Below are positions 51,514-60,166 of a stretch of DNA of 64,000 nucleotides, in pieces. Below the pieces are notes generated by a model. That model worked only from the letters and a program-made list of their open reading frames with translations. It had not been told where the DNA came from and did no database searches. The DNA comes from Streptomyces sp. NBC_00335. GTDB taxonomy: Bacteria > Actinomycetota > Actinomycetes > Streptomycetales > Streptomycetaceae. Within the stretch, counting starts at the first letter, position 1. Each line of letters opens with the position of its first letter. A program made the position numbers and the translations under genes. The stretch spans positions 3,100,001-3,164,000 of the forward strand of contig NZ_CP108006.1 in assembly GCF_036127095.1 (NCBI RefSeq). The letters run 5' to 3'.

Positions 51514-51912
51514 GTGTACGAGCCGATTCGCACCAAGGCGGTCGACCCCCGCATGGGCGCCCACCGCAGCGACTACCCCCGCAGCAGCCGCGCCGAAGCC
51601 CTGGACATCCAGCTCGCCGGGCACCTCGCCGCGCTGCTCGCCGTGACCGACGAGCTCGGCCTCGACGAGGCCGCCGCCGCCGTCGCCGCCCAGGTGACCC
51701 GCCTGCGCGGGGCCCAGCCCGCCCGCGCGCCCCAGCGGCCCGGCCGGGAGCCCGACGCCGAAGCCGTCGCCTCGCTGCACCAGCGCGCCCACGACCTCGC
51801 CGCCCGCGCCCTGCTCGTCGCCGCGTCCCGCGCCGACACCACGGTCGCGATCCTCGCCGCCGAGCGGATGGACGCGCACGCCGCCGCGCTCGATCTCGTC
51901 GGCGCCCACTGA
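51514..51912 (+). CDS. SCO4983-like small protein
   Basis: A 132-residue protein starting VYEPIRTKAVDPRM..., with SRAEALDIQLAGHLAALLAVTDELGLDEAAAAVAAQVTRLRG, and LHQRAHDLAARALLVAASRADTTVAILAAERMDAHAAALDL. I recognise the type as the Streptomyces SCO4983 family; no function is known. The core is two long helices. AGGAGG precedes the GTG at 51514, and a TAGGAT hexamer (51481-51486) at the -10 position is a good match to the consensus. It is divergent from the polyprenyl synthase gene. Confidence 0.85.
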   Translation: MYEPIRTKAVDPRMGAHRSDYPRSSRAEALDIQLAGHLAALLAVTDELGLDEAAAAVAAQVTRLRGAQPARAPQRPGREPDAEAVASLHQRAHDLAARALLVAASRADTTVAILAAERMDAHAAALDLVGAH

Positions 51913-52057
51913 CGGCCCCGGTCCGGGGCCGCGGAGGCTCCGGACCGGGCGCCATGCCCTGCGGGGCTTGAACGTGCCACCCTCCTCGCCGCTGCCCGGC
52001 GTCTGCCTGAGCCCCTACGGGCCTGCGGCCGGGCCGCCCGGCGTGCCGGGACCGGCC

Positions 52058-52215
52058 CTGCGGGGCGAGGTCCCCTACCCGCCCTTCGCCCGTTCCCCGG
52101 GCTCCGCCCGGACCCGGTCCTCAACCGCCGGACGGGCTGGAAGATCCAGCCTCGCCGGCGTTTGAGGCGTGGGGTCCGGGGCCAAGCCCCAGGGAACGGG
52201 CGAAGGGCGGGTCCG
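52058..52215. repeat. Copy 2 of the dispersed repeat, folding as a long nested hairpin
   Basis: Related to 45000-45140. Here it is closed by perfect 21-bp inverted arms at 52077-52097 and 52192-52212 (the left arm starts ACCCGCCCTTCGCC), with an inner pair of arms (TCAACCGCCGG... and ...CCGGCGTTTGA, 18 of 21 matching) around GCTGGAAGATCCAGC. The whole forms a roughly 136-nt nested stem. It lies past the SCO4983-like gene and covers the 3' end of the convergent gene. Confidence 0.85.
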
Positions 52216-52660
52216 GGGCGAACTCGGCCGCCGCGATGCCGCACCAGGGGATCGTGGCGGGAGGCCAGACCGGCCCCAAGGCCTCCGCGTGCTCCACCGC
52301 GGCCGGGCGAACACCCGGGACCCTCACCAGCGCCTGCGGGCCCCGCGCGGCCGGGGCACCTGACCGGGGCGGGGCTCCGGGGCGAGTCGGCGCCGACGGC
52401 TCGCGGAACTCCACGGTGACGACGTAAGCCCCCCGCTCCGGGTAGCCGTTGACCGCCTCGACGGAGGCCACCACGCGCCGGCTCGCCGGATCGATCCGGC
52501 ACCCGGTGATCCGTACGTCACCCCGCGCCGCCCCCGCCGGCCGCGCGGCGGGAGCGCCGCCGGCCCACACGTACAGCCCCAGCGGGGCGAAGACCAGCAG
52601 TCCCGCCACGAACACCAGGGCGACCAGCCAGCCCTGCCACTTCAACGCGCTCACGCCCAT
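52121..52660 (-). CDS. Membrane-anchored hypothetical protein, tail encoded by a repeat
   Basis: A 179-residue protein with one N-terminal membrane helix (LKWQGWLVALVFVAGLLVFAPLGLYVWAGG) and an extracytoplasmic beta-rich part (GDVRITGCRIDPASRRVVASVEAVNGYPERGAYVVTVEFREP), ending in a Gly/Pro/Ala-rich tail. The C-terminal 30 residues (FARSLGLGPGPHASNAGEAG) are translated from the dispersed palindromic repeat, so they may not be original. GGGAGGATC precedes ATG 52660. No family is recognised. Confidence 0.75.
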   Translation of the reverse strand: MGVSALKWQGWLVALVFVAGLLVFAPLGLYVWAGGAPAARPAGAARGDVRITGCRIDPASRRVVASVEAVNGYPERGAYVVTVEFREPSAPTRPGAPPRSGAPAARGPQALVRVPGVRPAAVEHAEALGPVWPPATIPWCGIAAAEFAPDPPFARSLGLGPGPHASNAGEAGSSSPSGG

Positions 52661-52797
52661 GACACGATCCTCCCGGCAGCCCGCCCCGGTCACCAGCACC
52701 CACGGGCCCACACAGCATTTCGAAGTGGGACCGCCTCGTCACCTCGCGTTCACCCAACTCAGCGCGGAATGTGGGTTTCCGCGAGCACTCTGCACCC

Positions 52798-53877
52798 GTG
52801 AGACGCATCCTAGGAATCGCCCTGGCGGTCCTCCTGGTCGGCGGCGTGATAGCCGTCATCGCCATCGGAGGAAAGAAGCCGGAGGGCACGGCAACGAAGA
52901 CCGTGCGTGGCGTCATCGGTTCGGAGAAGTCCGAGTTCTTCCGCGACCCCGACGTCGTCAAGGCCCTTGCAGACAAGGGCTACACCGTGAAGGCCGAAAC
53001 CTCGGGCTCCTGGGCGATGGACCAACTCGCCCTGAAGGAATTCGACTTCGCCTTCCCCAGCAGTAGTGAACCGGCCACGGAGATCGAGGCGGCGGCCGGA
53101 GTGAAGGGCGCCCAGAACACCAAGCCCTTCTTCTCCCCGCTCGTCGTCATCGCCCGCGCCAACGCCGCCAAGGTCCTCGCCGACCACGGCCTCGCGAAGA
53201 CGACCGGCAAGAACTCCGGCACCCTCCTCCTCGGCCCCTTCCTGAAGGCCGCCGCCGAGGACAAGAAGTGGCAGGAGCTCCAGGGCGGGACCAGCGCCTA
53301 CCCCGAGCTGACCGGCACGGTGTTCATCAAGACCACCGACCCCACCACCTCCAACTCGGGCGCCCTCTTCCTCGCCACCGCCTCGAACGTCGCCAACGGC
53401 ACGACCGTCGTAGCCAACGACGCCGGGATCGACCGGACCGCACCCCTGATGAAGAAGCTGATCTCCGTCCAGGGCGCCATGGAGCAGAGCACCGACGGCC
53501 CCTTCCGCGCCTTCATCAGCGGCAGCGGCGAACCGCTCATCCTCGCCTACGAGTCCCAAGTGGCCAGCCTGCTCCAGCAGAAGCAGGATCCGGGCGACAT
53601 GGTCGTCCTGTACCCCGACACCACCGTCAACTCCCCGCACACCTTCGTGCCGATCAGCGAGAAGGCCAAGGAGCTCGGCTCCCTGCTGGCCACCGACCCG
53701 AGGCTGCGCTCGCTCGTGGTCCGCCACGGCTTCCGGCCGACGGAGGGGGTCGCCGAGTTCAACGCGGCCACCGCGCCGTACACCGCGTACCTCAACTCGG
53801 GGCTGACCGGCCTGCGCCAGGTCAGCGCACCGACCGTCAAGGTCCTGATGGCGATGGCCGCGCGGGCCAAGGGATAG
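52798..53877 (+). CDS. Membrane-anchored solute-binding-like protein (TelA/vWA operon, gene 1)
   Basis: A 359-residue protein with one N-terminal membrane helix (RILGIALAVLLVGGVIAVIAIGG) and an extracellular periplasmic-binding-protein-like domain (VRGVIGSEKSEFFRDPDVVKALADKGYTVKAETSGSWAMDQ, LKEFDFAFPSSSEPATEIEA, and later PTTSNSGALFLATASN, which resembles the type II binding protein hinge region). No Cys-anchored lipobox is seen. GTG 52798 has no ribosome site; CACTCT ends 6 nt upstream, so it may be leaderless. It begins a four-gene run with TelA and a vWA protein and probably presents a ligand to them. Confidence 0.82.
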   Translation: MRRILGIALAVLLVGGVIAVIAIGGKKPEGTATKTVRGVIGSEKSEFFRDPDVVKALADKGYTVKAETSGSWAMDQLALKEFDFAFPSSSEPATEIEAAAGVKGAQNTKPFFSPLVVIARANAAKVLADHGLAKTTGKNSGTLLLGPFLKAAAEDKKWQELQGGTSAYPELTGTVFIKTTDPTTSNSGALFLATASNVANGTTVVANDAGIDRTAPLMKKLISVQGAMEQSTDGPFRAFISGSGEPLILAYESQVASLLQQKQDPGDMVVLYPDTTVNSPHTFVPISEKAKELGSLLATDPRLRSLVVRHGFRPTEGVAEFNAATAPYTAYLNSGLTGLRQVSAPTVKVLMAMAARAKG

Positions 53878-53892
53878 GGGGAGCAGAACACC

Positions 53893-55077
53893 ATGACGTT
53901 GACACCACCCGAAGACGGCCCGCTCGTCCTCACCGCTCCCGAGCCCGTGGCCCCCGTCCGGCGCGAGCAGGCCTCCGGCCTGGTGCCGCTCCAGGACGGG
54001 GTGCGCGAGGAGATGGCCCGCCGGGCCGGGGAGTACGTCGACTCGCTGGCCGGCATCGACAGCCGCTCCCCCGAGTTCGCCGGCCGCATCGGGGAGATCG
54101 CCGGCCTCGGCTCCGCCGACATCCGCGGCGCCGCCCAGCAGTCCAACCGCATGCTGGAGCGGGCCGTACGCTCCCTCGGCACGGACGGCGGCGGCGACGC
54201 CCAGGCCCGTGTCGCGGGCTCCCTGGTCGAACTGCGGCGCACCGTGGAGGACCTGGACCCGAGCGACAGCTCCACCAAGGGCGTGCGCAAGCTCCTCTCC
54301 AAGCTGCCCGGCGGCAACAAGTTCCGCGACCACGTGGCCAAGTACGCCTCCTCACAGGCCACCCTCAACCGGATCGTCGGCGCGCTGCGCGGCGGACAGG
54401 ACGAGCTGCGGCGCGACAACGCCGCCCTGCACACCGAGCGCGCCCGCCTGTGGGAAACCATGGGCAAGCTCCAGGAGTACGCCGTGCTCACCGAGGCCCT
54501 GGACGCGGCCGTCGAACAGCGGATCGCCGGCCAGAGCGACCCGCAACAGGCCGACGCGCTGCGCGTGGACGTGCTGTTCCCCGTACGGCAGAAGCACCAG
54601 GACCTGCTGACCCAGCTGGCCGTCTGCGCGCAGGGCTACCTGGCGATGGACGTGGTCCGGCGCAACAACGAAGAGCTGATCAAGGGCGTCGACCGGGCCG
54701 CGACCACGACGGTGTCCGCGCTGCGGATCGCCGTGATGCTGGCGCAGGCACTGAACACCCAGGGCGAGGTGATCAAGCAGATCAACACCCTGCGCGACAC
54801 CACCGAGGGCCTGATCCGCGGCAACGCGGAGATGCTTTCGACGCAGAGCGGGGAGATCCAGCGGATCGCCGCCGACCCGGCCGTCGGCGCCCAGACGCTG
54901 CGGACGGCCTTCGCCCAGATCTACAAGACGCTCGACACCATCGACACCTTCAAGGTGCAGGCCACCGAGAACATGGCCGCCACCGTGGAGTCCCTGACCG
55001 GCGAACTCCGACACGCCTCCGCGTACCTGGCGCGCACCCGCACGGCGAGCGCCCTGGAAGGCGGCGAGGCCCGATGA
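53893..55077 (+). CDS. TelA/YaaN-type toxic-anion resistance protein
   Basis: A 394-residue helical protein of the TelA (KlaA/YaaN) family, with the family pattern DLDPSDSSTKGVRKLLSKLPGGNKFRDHVAKYASSQATLNRIVGAL, then the long coiled helices LWETMGKLQEYAVLTEALDAAVEQRIAG, DVLFPVRQKHQDLLTQLAVCAQGYLAMDVVRRNNEELIKGVDRA. TelA is associated with tellurite resistance and Ter-type stress systems; the mechanism is not established. GGGGGAG precedes the ATG. It overlaps the next gene by 4 bp. Confidence 0.93.
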   Translation: MTLTPPEDGPLVLTAPEPVAPVRREQASGLVPLQDGVREEMARRAGEYVDSLAGIDSRSPEFAGRIGEIAGLGSADIRGAAQQSNRMLERAVRSLGTDGGGDAQARVAGSLVELRRTVEDLDPSDSSTKGVRKLLSKLPGGNKFRDHVAKYASSQATLNRIVGALRGGQDELRRDNAALHTERARLWETMGKLQEYAVLTEALDAAVEQRIAGQSDPQQADALRVDVLFPVRQKHQDLLTQLAVCAQGYLAMDVVRRNNEELIKGVDRAATTTVSALRIAVMLAQALNTQGEVIKQINTLRDTTEGLIRGNAEMLSTQSGEIQRIAADPAVGAQTLRTAFAQIYKTLDTIDTFKVQATENMAATVESLTGELRHASAYLARTRTASALEGGEAR

Positions 55078-56702
55078 ACGGCATGAGCATCCGCAGTGCT
55101 GTGATGCGCCGACGGCTCGCCGCGGCGGTGGCGCTCGCCGCCACCCTGCTCGGGGCGAGCGCGTGCACGGAGCAGTCCGACGGCAGGAAGCCGGAGCAGA
55201 CCGCCTACCAGGAGGGCAAGCTGCGCGTGCTGGCCTCCAGCGAGCTGTCCGACATGGACGAGGTGCTGAAGGCCGCGAAGGCCTCCACCGGGGTCGCCGT
55301 GGAGCTGACCATGTCGGGCACCCTGGACGCGGTCGAGCAGATCGCCTCCGGCAAGGCGGACGGCAAGTACGACGCCGTCTGGCTCTCCTCCAACGACTAC
55401 CTGAGGCTGCGGCCGGAAGCCGTGGGCAAGCTGTCGAGCGAGACCCCGGTGATGTCCTCGCCCGTCGCCCTCGGCGTGAAGCCCGAGGCGCTGGCCCGGC
55501 TGGGCTGGAAGCCCGGGTCGGTGACCTGGTCGGCGGTCCACGAGGCCGTGGCCGGCGGGAAGCTGACGTACGGGATGACCGACCCGGTGCGCTCCAACTC
55601 CGGTTTCTCCGCACTGATTTCGGTGGCCTCCGGGCTCTCGGGCGCACAGGCGGCACTGACCGGAGCGGACGTCGCGAAGGCGCAGCCGAAGCTGAAGGAG
55701 TTCTTCACCGGGCAGAAGCTGACCTCGGGCTCCTCGGGCTGGCTGGCCACCGCGTACACCCAGCGCGGGAACGTGGACGCGCTGGTGAACTACGAGTCGG
55801 TGCTGCTGTCCATGAACCGGGACGCCAAGACGGACCTGACGGTGATCCGGCCGCTGGACGGCGTGGTCACGGCCCACTACCCGCTGACCCTGCTGACCTC
55901 GGCCCCGGCCGGGGCGCGCGAGTCGGGGCGGGTGCTGACCGAGTACCTGCGGGGCGCCGAGGCGCAGAAGGCGATCACCGAGAAGACCTTCCGGCGGCCC
56001 GTCGCGGCCGGGGTGACCCCGGCGGCCGGACTGAACCCGGACAAGCGGCGGGAGCTGCCCTTCCCGGGCACCCGCTCGGTGGCGGACGGCCTGCTGGCCA
56101 GCTACGAGAACGAACTGCGCCGGCCCTCGCGCACGGTGTACGTGCTGGACACCTCGGGGTCGATGGCCGACGAGGACCGGATCGGCCGGCTGAAGTCGGC
56201 TCTCACCGACCTGACGGGGACCGGGAGTTCGGGTACCGGGGAGCGGTTCCGCGACCGCGAGGAAGTCACCCTGCTGCCCTTCGGCGACAAGGTGAAGAAG
56301 GTCCTGACGCACACGGTCGAGCCGGGCAACCCCGGCCCCGCCCTCGACGCGATCCGGGGGGACGTGAAGGCGCTGAAGCCGGACGGGGGCACGGCGATCT
56401 ACAGCAGCCTGGAGGCGGCGTACCAGCAGCTCGGCAAGGGCAACGCCGAAGCCTTCACCTCGATCGTGCTGATGACGGACGGCGAGAACACCGCGGGCGC
56501 CGGCGCCAAGCACTTCGACGCCTTCTACGCGGAGCTGCCCGAGGCGCAGAAGCACACCCCGGTCTTCGCGGTGCTGTTCGGCGACTCGGACCGCAAGGAA
56601 CTCGCCCACATCACCGAACTGACCGGCGGGCGGCTCTTCGACGCCACCGACGGCAACGGTTCGCTGGACGGAGCCTTCGAGGAGATCCGTGGCTACCAGT
56701 AG
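55074..56702 (+). CDS. Lipoprotein with solute-binding and von Willebrand A domains
   Basis: A 542-residue protein in three parts. A lipoprotein signal ends in the lipobox GASAC (Cys31). Residues about 45-320 form a type II periplasmic-binding-like domain (GKLRVLASSELSDMDEVLKAAKASTGVAVELTMSGTLDAVEQIASGKADGKYDAVWLSS ... TYGMTDPVRSNSGFSALISVASGL). Residues about 350-540 are a vWA domain with MIDAS motif DTSGSM (Asp359) and the later MIDAS residues in PDGGTAIYSSL and LMTDGENT. vWA/TelA associations occur in Ter-dependent stress systems. ATG 55074 overlaps the TelA stop (ATGA). Confidence 0.92.
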   Translation: MNGMSIRSAVMRRRLAAAVALAATLLGASACTEQSDGRKPEQTAYQEGKLRVLASSELSDMDEVLKAAKASTGVAVELTMSGTLDAVEQIASGKADGKYDAVWLSSNDYLRLRPEAVGKLSSETPVMSSPVALGVKPEALARLGWKPGSVTWSAVHEAVAGGKLTYGMTDPVRSNSGFSALISVASGLSGAQAALTGADVAKAQPKLKEFFTGQKLTSGSSGWLATAYTQRGNVDALVNYESVLLSMNRDAKTDLTVIRPLDGVVTAHYPLTLLTSAPAGARESGRVLTEYLRGAEAQKAITEKTFRRPVAAGVTPAAGLNPDKRRELPFPGTRSVADGLLASYENELRRPSRTVYVLDTSGSMADEDRIGRLKSALTDLTGTGSSGTGERFRDREEVTLLPFGDKVKKVLTHTVEPGNPGPALDAIRGDVKALKPDGGTAIYSSLEAAYQQLGKGNAEAFTSIVLMTDGENTAGAGAKHFDAFYAELPEAQKHTPVFAVLFGDSDRKELAHITELTGGRLFDATDGNGSLDGAFEEIRGYQ

Positions 56703-57294
56703 GGCGCTCGCCTACCTCGAATCGAAGAAGAACCTGGCCGGCAGCGCCTGCGGGCTCGTCGGGGTGGGCCTGACCCTCACCGGGGTGGCCGGCACGTACT
56801 GGCCGGTGGTGGTCGCCGGGCTGTACGGGGCGGGCGCGCTCATCGCCCCGCCGGACCTGGCGGCGCCACCGGTACCGCCGGAGCCCGCCGAGCAACTGGG
56901 CTTTGTACGGGAGGACTTCGTGCGCCTCCAGGAGTACGTCGGCGAGGTGGACCTGCCGTCGGAGCCCTCCGAGGTGCTGACCGCGCTGCTGGAGCTGTAC
57001 GCGGCGATGCTGGAGCCGGGCTGGGTGGCAGGGGTGCTGGCCGCCGACCCGGAGGCGGTGCACGCGCTGACCCGGGCGATCCGCACGGACGTGCCGGAGT
57101 GCGTGGACACCTACAACAGGACCCGCTGGTGGACCCGGCTCACGGCGGGCGGCGAATCGCCCGAGCGCCACCTGGAGCGGCAGCTGACGCTGCTGCGGGA
57201 GGAAGCGGAACGCATGACGGCGGACCTCCGTGAAACGGAGGCCCGCCGTCCGCAGACGCACACGACCTATTTGGAAGGTCGCAGGGAATCCTAG
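56689..57294 (+). CDS. Small membrane protein (TelA/vWA operon, gene 4)
   Basis: A 201-residue protein with two N-terminal membrane helices (KNLAGSACGLVGVGLTLTGVAGTYWPVVVAGLYGAGALIAPP) and a soluble helical part (LGFVREDFVRLQEYVGEVDLPSEPSEVLTALLELYAAMLEP) ending in a coiled-coil (ERHLERQLTLLREEAERMTADLRETEARR). GTG 56689 overlaps the vWA gene by 14 bp; GGAG lies just upstream. It completes the four-gene run; no family is known. Confidence 0.8.
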   Translation: MATSRALAYLESKKNLAGSACGLVGVGLTLTGVAGTYWPVVVAGLYGAGALIAPPDLAAPPVPPEPAEQLGFVREDFVRLQEYVGEVDLPSEPSEVLTALLELYAAMLEPGWVAGVLAADPEAVHALTRAIRTDVPECVDTYNRTRWWTRLTAGGESPERHLERQLTLLREEAERMTADLRETEARRPQTHTTYLEGRRES

Positions 57295-57360
57295 GTCGGG
57301 GAATCCCGCGTCAGCCCGTGGCCGGGGACAGCCGGCCGCAGGGGTTCGGTGGGGGCTCGA

Positions 57361-59202
57361 TCAGCCCAGGCGCTCGACGAGCGCTTCGTACTGGTCCCAC
57401 AGCTCCTTCGGCGTGTGGTCGCCGTAGGTGTTCAGGTGGGCGGGGACCAGCGAGGCCTCGTCGCGCCAGACCTCCTTGTCGACCGTGAGCAGGAACTCCA
57501 GGTCGGCGGCGGGCAGGTCCAGGCCGTCGGTGTCCAGGGAGGCGACGGTCGGCAGGATGCCGATCGGGGTCTCGACGCCCTCGGCGGTGCCGTCGAGGCG
57601 CTCGACGATCCACTTCAGGACGCGGCTGTTCTCGCCGAAGCCGGGCCACACGAACTTGCCCGCGTCGTTCTTGCGGAACCAGTTCACGTAGTAGATCTTC
57701 GGGAGCTTGGCCTGGTCCTTGTCCTTGGCGACGTCGACCCAGTGACCCATGTAGTCGCCCATGTTGTAGCCGCAGAACGGCAGCATGGCGAAGGGGTCGC
57801 GGCGCAGCTCGCCGACCTTGCCCTCGGCGGCGGCGGTCTTCTCGGAGGCGATGTTCGAGCCGATGAAGACGCCGTGGTTCCAGTCGAAGGACTCGGTGAC
57901 CAGCGGCACGGCGGAGGCGCGGCGGCCGCCGAAGAGGATCGCGGAGATCGGGACGCCCTTGGGGTCCTCCCACTCGGCGGCGATCGTCGGGCACTGGGAG
58001 GCGGGGACGGCGAAGCGGGCGTTCGGGTGGGCCGCCGGAGTGTCGGACTCCGGGGTCCAGGCGTTGCCCTTCCAGTCGATCAGGTGGGCGGGCGCCTCTT
58101 CGGTCATGCCCTCCCACCAGACGTCGGAGCCGTCGGGGGTGAGCGCGACGTTGGTGAAGACGGTGTTCGCGTACATGGTCTTCATGGCGTTGGCGTTGGT
58201 GTGCTCGCCGGTGCCGGGGGCGACGCCGAAGAAGCCGGCCTCGGGGTTGATCGCGTAGAGGCGGCCGTCCTCGCCGAAGCGCATCCAGGCGATGTCGTCA
58301 CCGACGGTCTCGACGGTCCAGCCGGGGATGGTCGGCTCCAGCATGGCGAGGTTGGTCTTGCCACAGGCGGAGGGGAAGGCGGCGGCGATGTACTTCGCCT
58401 CGCCGGCCGGCGGGGTGAGCTTGAGGATCAGCATGTGCTCGGCGAGCCAGCCCTCGTCGCGGGCCATGACGGACGCGATGCGCAGGGCGTAGCACTTCTT
58501 GCCGAGCAGGGCGTTGCCGCCGTAGCCCGATCCGTAGGACCAGATCTCGCGGGTCTCGGGGAAGTGCGAGATGTACTTGGTGGTGTTGCAGGGCCACGGC
58601 ACGTCGTCCTGGCCCTCGGCGAGCGGAGCGCCGAGGGTGTGGACGGCCTTGACGAAGAACCCGTCGGTGCCGAGCTCGTCGAGGACGGCCTGGCCCATGC
58701 GGGTCATGGTGCGCATGGCGACCGCGACGTAGGCGGAGTCGGTGATCTCGACGCCGATCGCGGAGAGCTCGGAGCCGAGGGGGCCCATGCAGAAGGGGAC
58801 GACGTACATCGTGCGGCCCTTCATGGAGCCGCGGAAGATGCCGCCCTCCTCGCCCTTCCCTGCGAAGAGCTCCTTCATCTCGGAAGGGGCCTTCCAGTGG
58901 TTGGTCGGGCCCGCGTCCTCCTCCTTCTCGGAGCAGATGAAGGTCCGGTCCTCGACGCGCGCGACGTCGGAGGGGTCGGAGGCGGCGTAGTACGAGTTCG
59001 GGCGCTTGGCCGGGTCCAGCTTCTTGAAGGTGCCCTTGGAGACGAGCTCCTCGCAGAGGGCCTCGTACTCGGCCTCGGAGCCGTCGCACCACACGATGCG
59101 GTCCGGCTGGGTCAGGGCAGCGATGTCCCCGACCCAGGACACGAGCTCCTGGTGCTTGGTGGGGACTTCGGAAGTGGTGCCAGCCGCGATGTCGCGCGCC
59201 AC
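57361..59202 (-). CDS. pckG: Phosphoenolpyruvate carboxykinase (GTP)
   Basis: A 613-residue GTP-dependent PEPCK, full length for the family. It has the P-loop-like [13 protein letters not shown] (FPSACGKTN at 276-284), the Mn-binding region with the [21 protein letters not shown] segment, and the kinase-2 motif [10 protein letters not shown]. It converts oxaloacetate and GTP to PEP, CO2 and GDP in gluconeogenesis and anaplerosis. GTG 59202 is preceded by AAGGAG. It is convergent with the TelA/vWA operon and divergent from the hemolysin III gene. Its place next to those genes resembles the S. coelicolor SCO4978-4983 neighbourhood, from memory. Confidence 0.97.
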   Translation of the reverse strand: MARDIAAGTTSEVPTKHQELVSWVGDIAALTQPDRIVWCDGSEAEYEALCEELVSKGTFKKLDPAKRPNSYYAASDPSDVARVEDRTFICSEKEEDAGPTNHWKAPSEMKELFAGKGEEGGIFRGSMKGRTMYVVPFCMGPLGSELSAIGVEITDSAYVAVAMRTMTRMGQAVLDELGTDGFFVKAVHTLGAPLAEGQDDVPWPCNTTKYISHFPETREIWSYGSGYGGNALLGKKCYALRIASVMARDEGWLAEHMLILKLTPPAGEAKYIAAAFPSACGKTNLAMLEPTIPGWTVETVGDDIAWMRFGEDGRLYAINPEAGFFGVAPGTGEHTNANAMKTMYANTVFTNVALTPDGSDVWWEGMTEEAPAHLIDWKGNAWTPESDTPAAHPNARFAVPASQCPTIAAEWEDPKGVPISAILFGGRRASAVPLVTESFDWNHGVFIGSNIASEKTAAAEGKVGELRRDPFAMLPFCGYNMGDYMGHWVDVAKDKDQAKLPKIYYVNWFRKNDAGKFVWPGFGENSRVLKWIVERLDGTAEGVETPIGILPTVASLDTDGLDLPAADLEFLLTVDKEVWRDEASLVPAHLNTYGDHTPKELWDQYEALVERLG

Positions 59203-59391
59203 GATCGCTCCTTGTTGAGGGGTTTGATTTGTGTTGCCCCGTGGGGGCCGCGACCCGGACGCTTCGCGCTCCGCTCATCCGGTGTCGACCGCACTCATCT
59301 GATCATCCGGTGCGTGTGCGCATATGTCCAGAGGGCCTCTCACGTGAGCATCGCCACTCCGGTCAATCTTCCGTAAAGCGCACTAACGGAA

Positions 59392-59414
59392 ACCTACGCA
59401 CCCGTAGGTAGCAT
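59392..59414 (+). promoter_or_regulatory. Palindrome and -10 box at the hemolysin III start
   Basis: ACCTACG-CACC-CGTAGGT (59392-59409) is a perfect 7-bp-arm palindrome that runs into TAGCAT (59409-59414), a good -10 box. GGCGGCC then leads to ATG 59422, without a ribosome site, so a leaderless transcript with an operator across the promoter is likely. Confidence 0.65.
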
Positions 59415-59421
59415 GGCGGCC

Positions 59422-60108
59422 ATGACTTCTGATGCCGCTGCCGTGGCCGCTCCGGTGGTCGAACCCGCCGATCAGGAGGCCAAGCCGCTCATGCGCGGCT
59501 GGCTGCACACCGGCATGTTCCCCGCCGTGGTGATCGCCGGCCTCGTCCTGATGGCCTTCACCGACTCCACCCGGGCCCGGGTGGCCTGCGGGGTGTACAT
59601 CCTCACCGCGTGCCTGCTCTTCGGAGTCAGCGCCGTCTACCACCGCGGTACGTGGGGCCCGCGCGGCGAGGCCGTCCTGCGGCGGCTCGACCACGCCAAC
59701 ATCTTCCTGATCATCGCGGGCACGTACACCCCGCTGACCGTGCTGCTCCTGCCGGACTCCACCGGCCGGACCCTCCTGTGGGCGGTCTGGATCGCGGCCG
59801 CGGCCGGCATCGCGTTCCGCGTCTTCTGGGTCGGCGCCCCCCGCTGGCTCTACACCCCCTGCTACATCGCCATGGGCTGGGCGGCGGTCTTCTTCCTCCC
59901 CGACTTCCTGCGCACCGGCGGCATCGCCGTCCTGGTCCTGGTCATCGTCGGCGGCCTGCTCTACAGCGTCGGCGGCGTCATCTACGGCATGAAGCGCCCG
60001 AACCCCTCCCCCCGCTTCTTCGGCTTCCACGAGGTCTTCCACTCCCTGACCCTGGCCGCCTTCGTCGCCCACTACGTGGGCATCTCGATCGCCGCGTACA
60101 CGCACTGA
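59422..60108 (+). CDS. Hemolysin III / PAQR family membrane protein
   Basis: A 228-residue protein with seven membrane helices of the PAQR/HlyIII family. The conserved motifs are SAVYHRGTWGPRGEAVLRRLDHANIFLIIAGTYTPLTVLL (with the family H and D residues), RVFWVGAPRWLYTPCYIAMGWAAV, and FGFHEVFHSLTLAAFVAHYVGI (the HxxxH and the C-terminal His). These residues bind zinc in human relatives with hydrolase activity. ATG 59422 rather than the ATG at 59413 (inside the -10 box) is preferred. It is divergent from pckG. Confidence 0.92.
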   Translation: MTSDAAAVAAPVVEPADQEAKPLMRGWLHTGMFPAVVIAGLVLMAFTDSTRARVACGVYILTACLLFGVSAVYHRGTWGPRGEAVLRRLDHANIFLIIAGTYTPLTVLLLPDSTGRTLLWAVWIAAAAGIAFRVFWVGAPRWLYTPCYIAMGWAAVFFLPDFLRTGGIAVLVLVIVGGLLYSVGGVIYGMKRPNPSPRFFGFHEVFHSLTLAAFVAHYVGISIAAYTH

Positions 60109-60120
60109 GCCGTCTCCTCC

Positions 60121-60154
60121 GGACCGTGCGGGCCGTCCTGCTCCCGCACGGTCC
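60121..60154. terminator. Bidirectional stem-loop between PAQR gene and Vgb-like gene
   Basis: A 12-bp perfect stem GGACCGTGCGGG (60121-60132) with CCCGCACGGTCC (60143-60154), 10-nt loop, then GAAAGG. Confidence 0.88.
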
Positions 60155-60166
60155 GAAAGGGAGGAC

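Noticed and set aside
53268..55073. N-terminal extension of the vWA lipoprotein into the TelA gene
   Set aside because: The frame is open but is a shadow; the true lipobox-containing signal starts at 55074.
59203..59421. ATG 59413 as start of the PAQR protein
   Set aside because: It lies in the TAGCAT -10 box; the ATG at 59422 is 7 nt downstream and fits a leaderless transcript.
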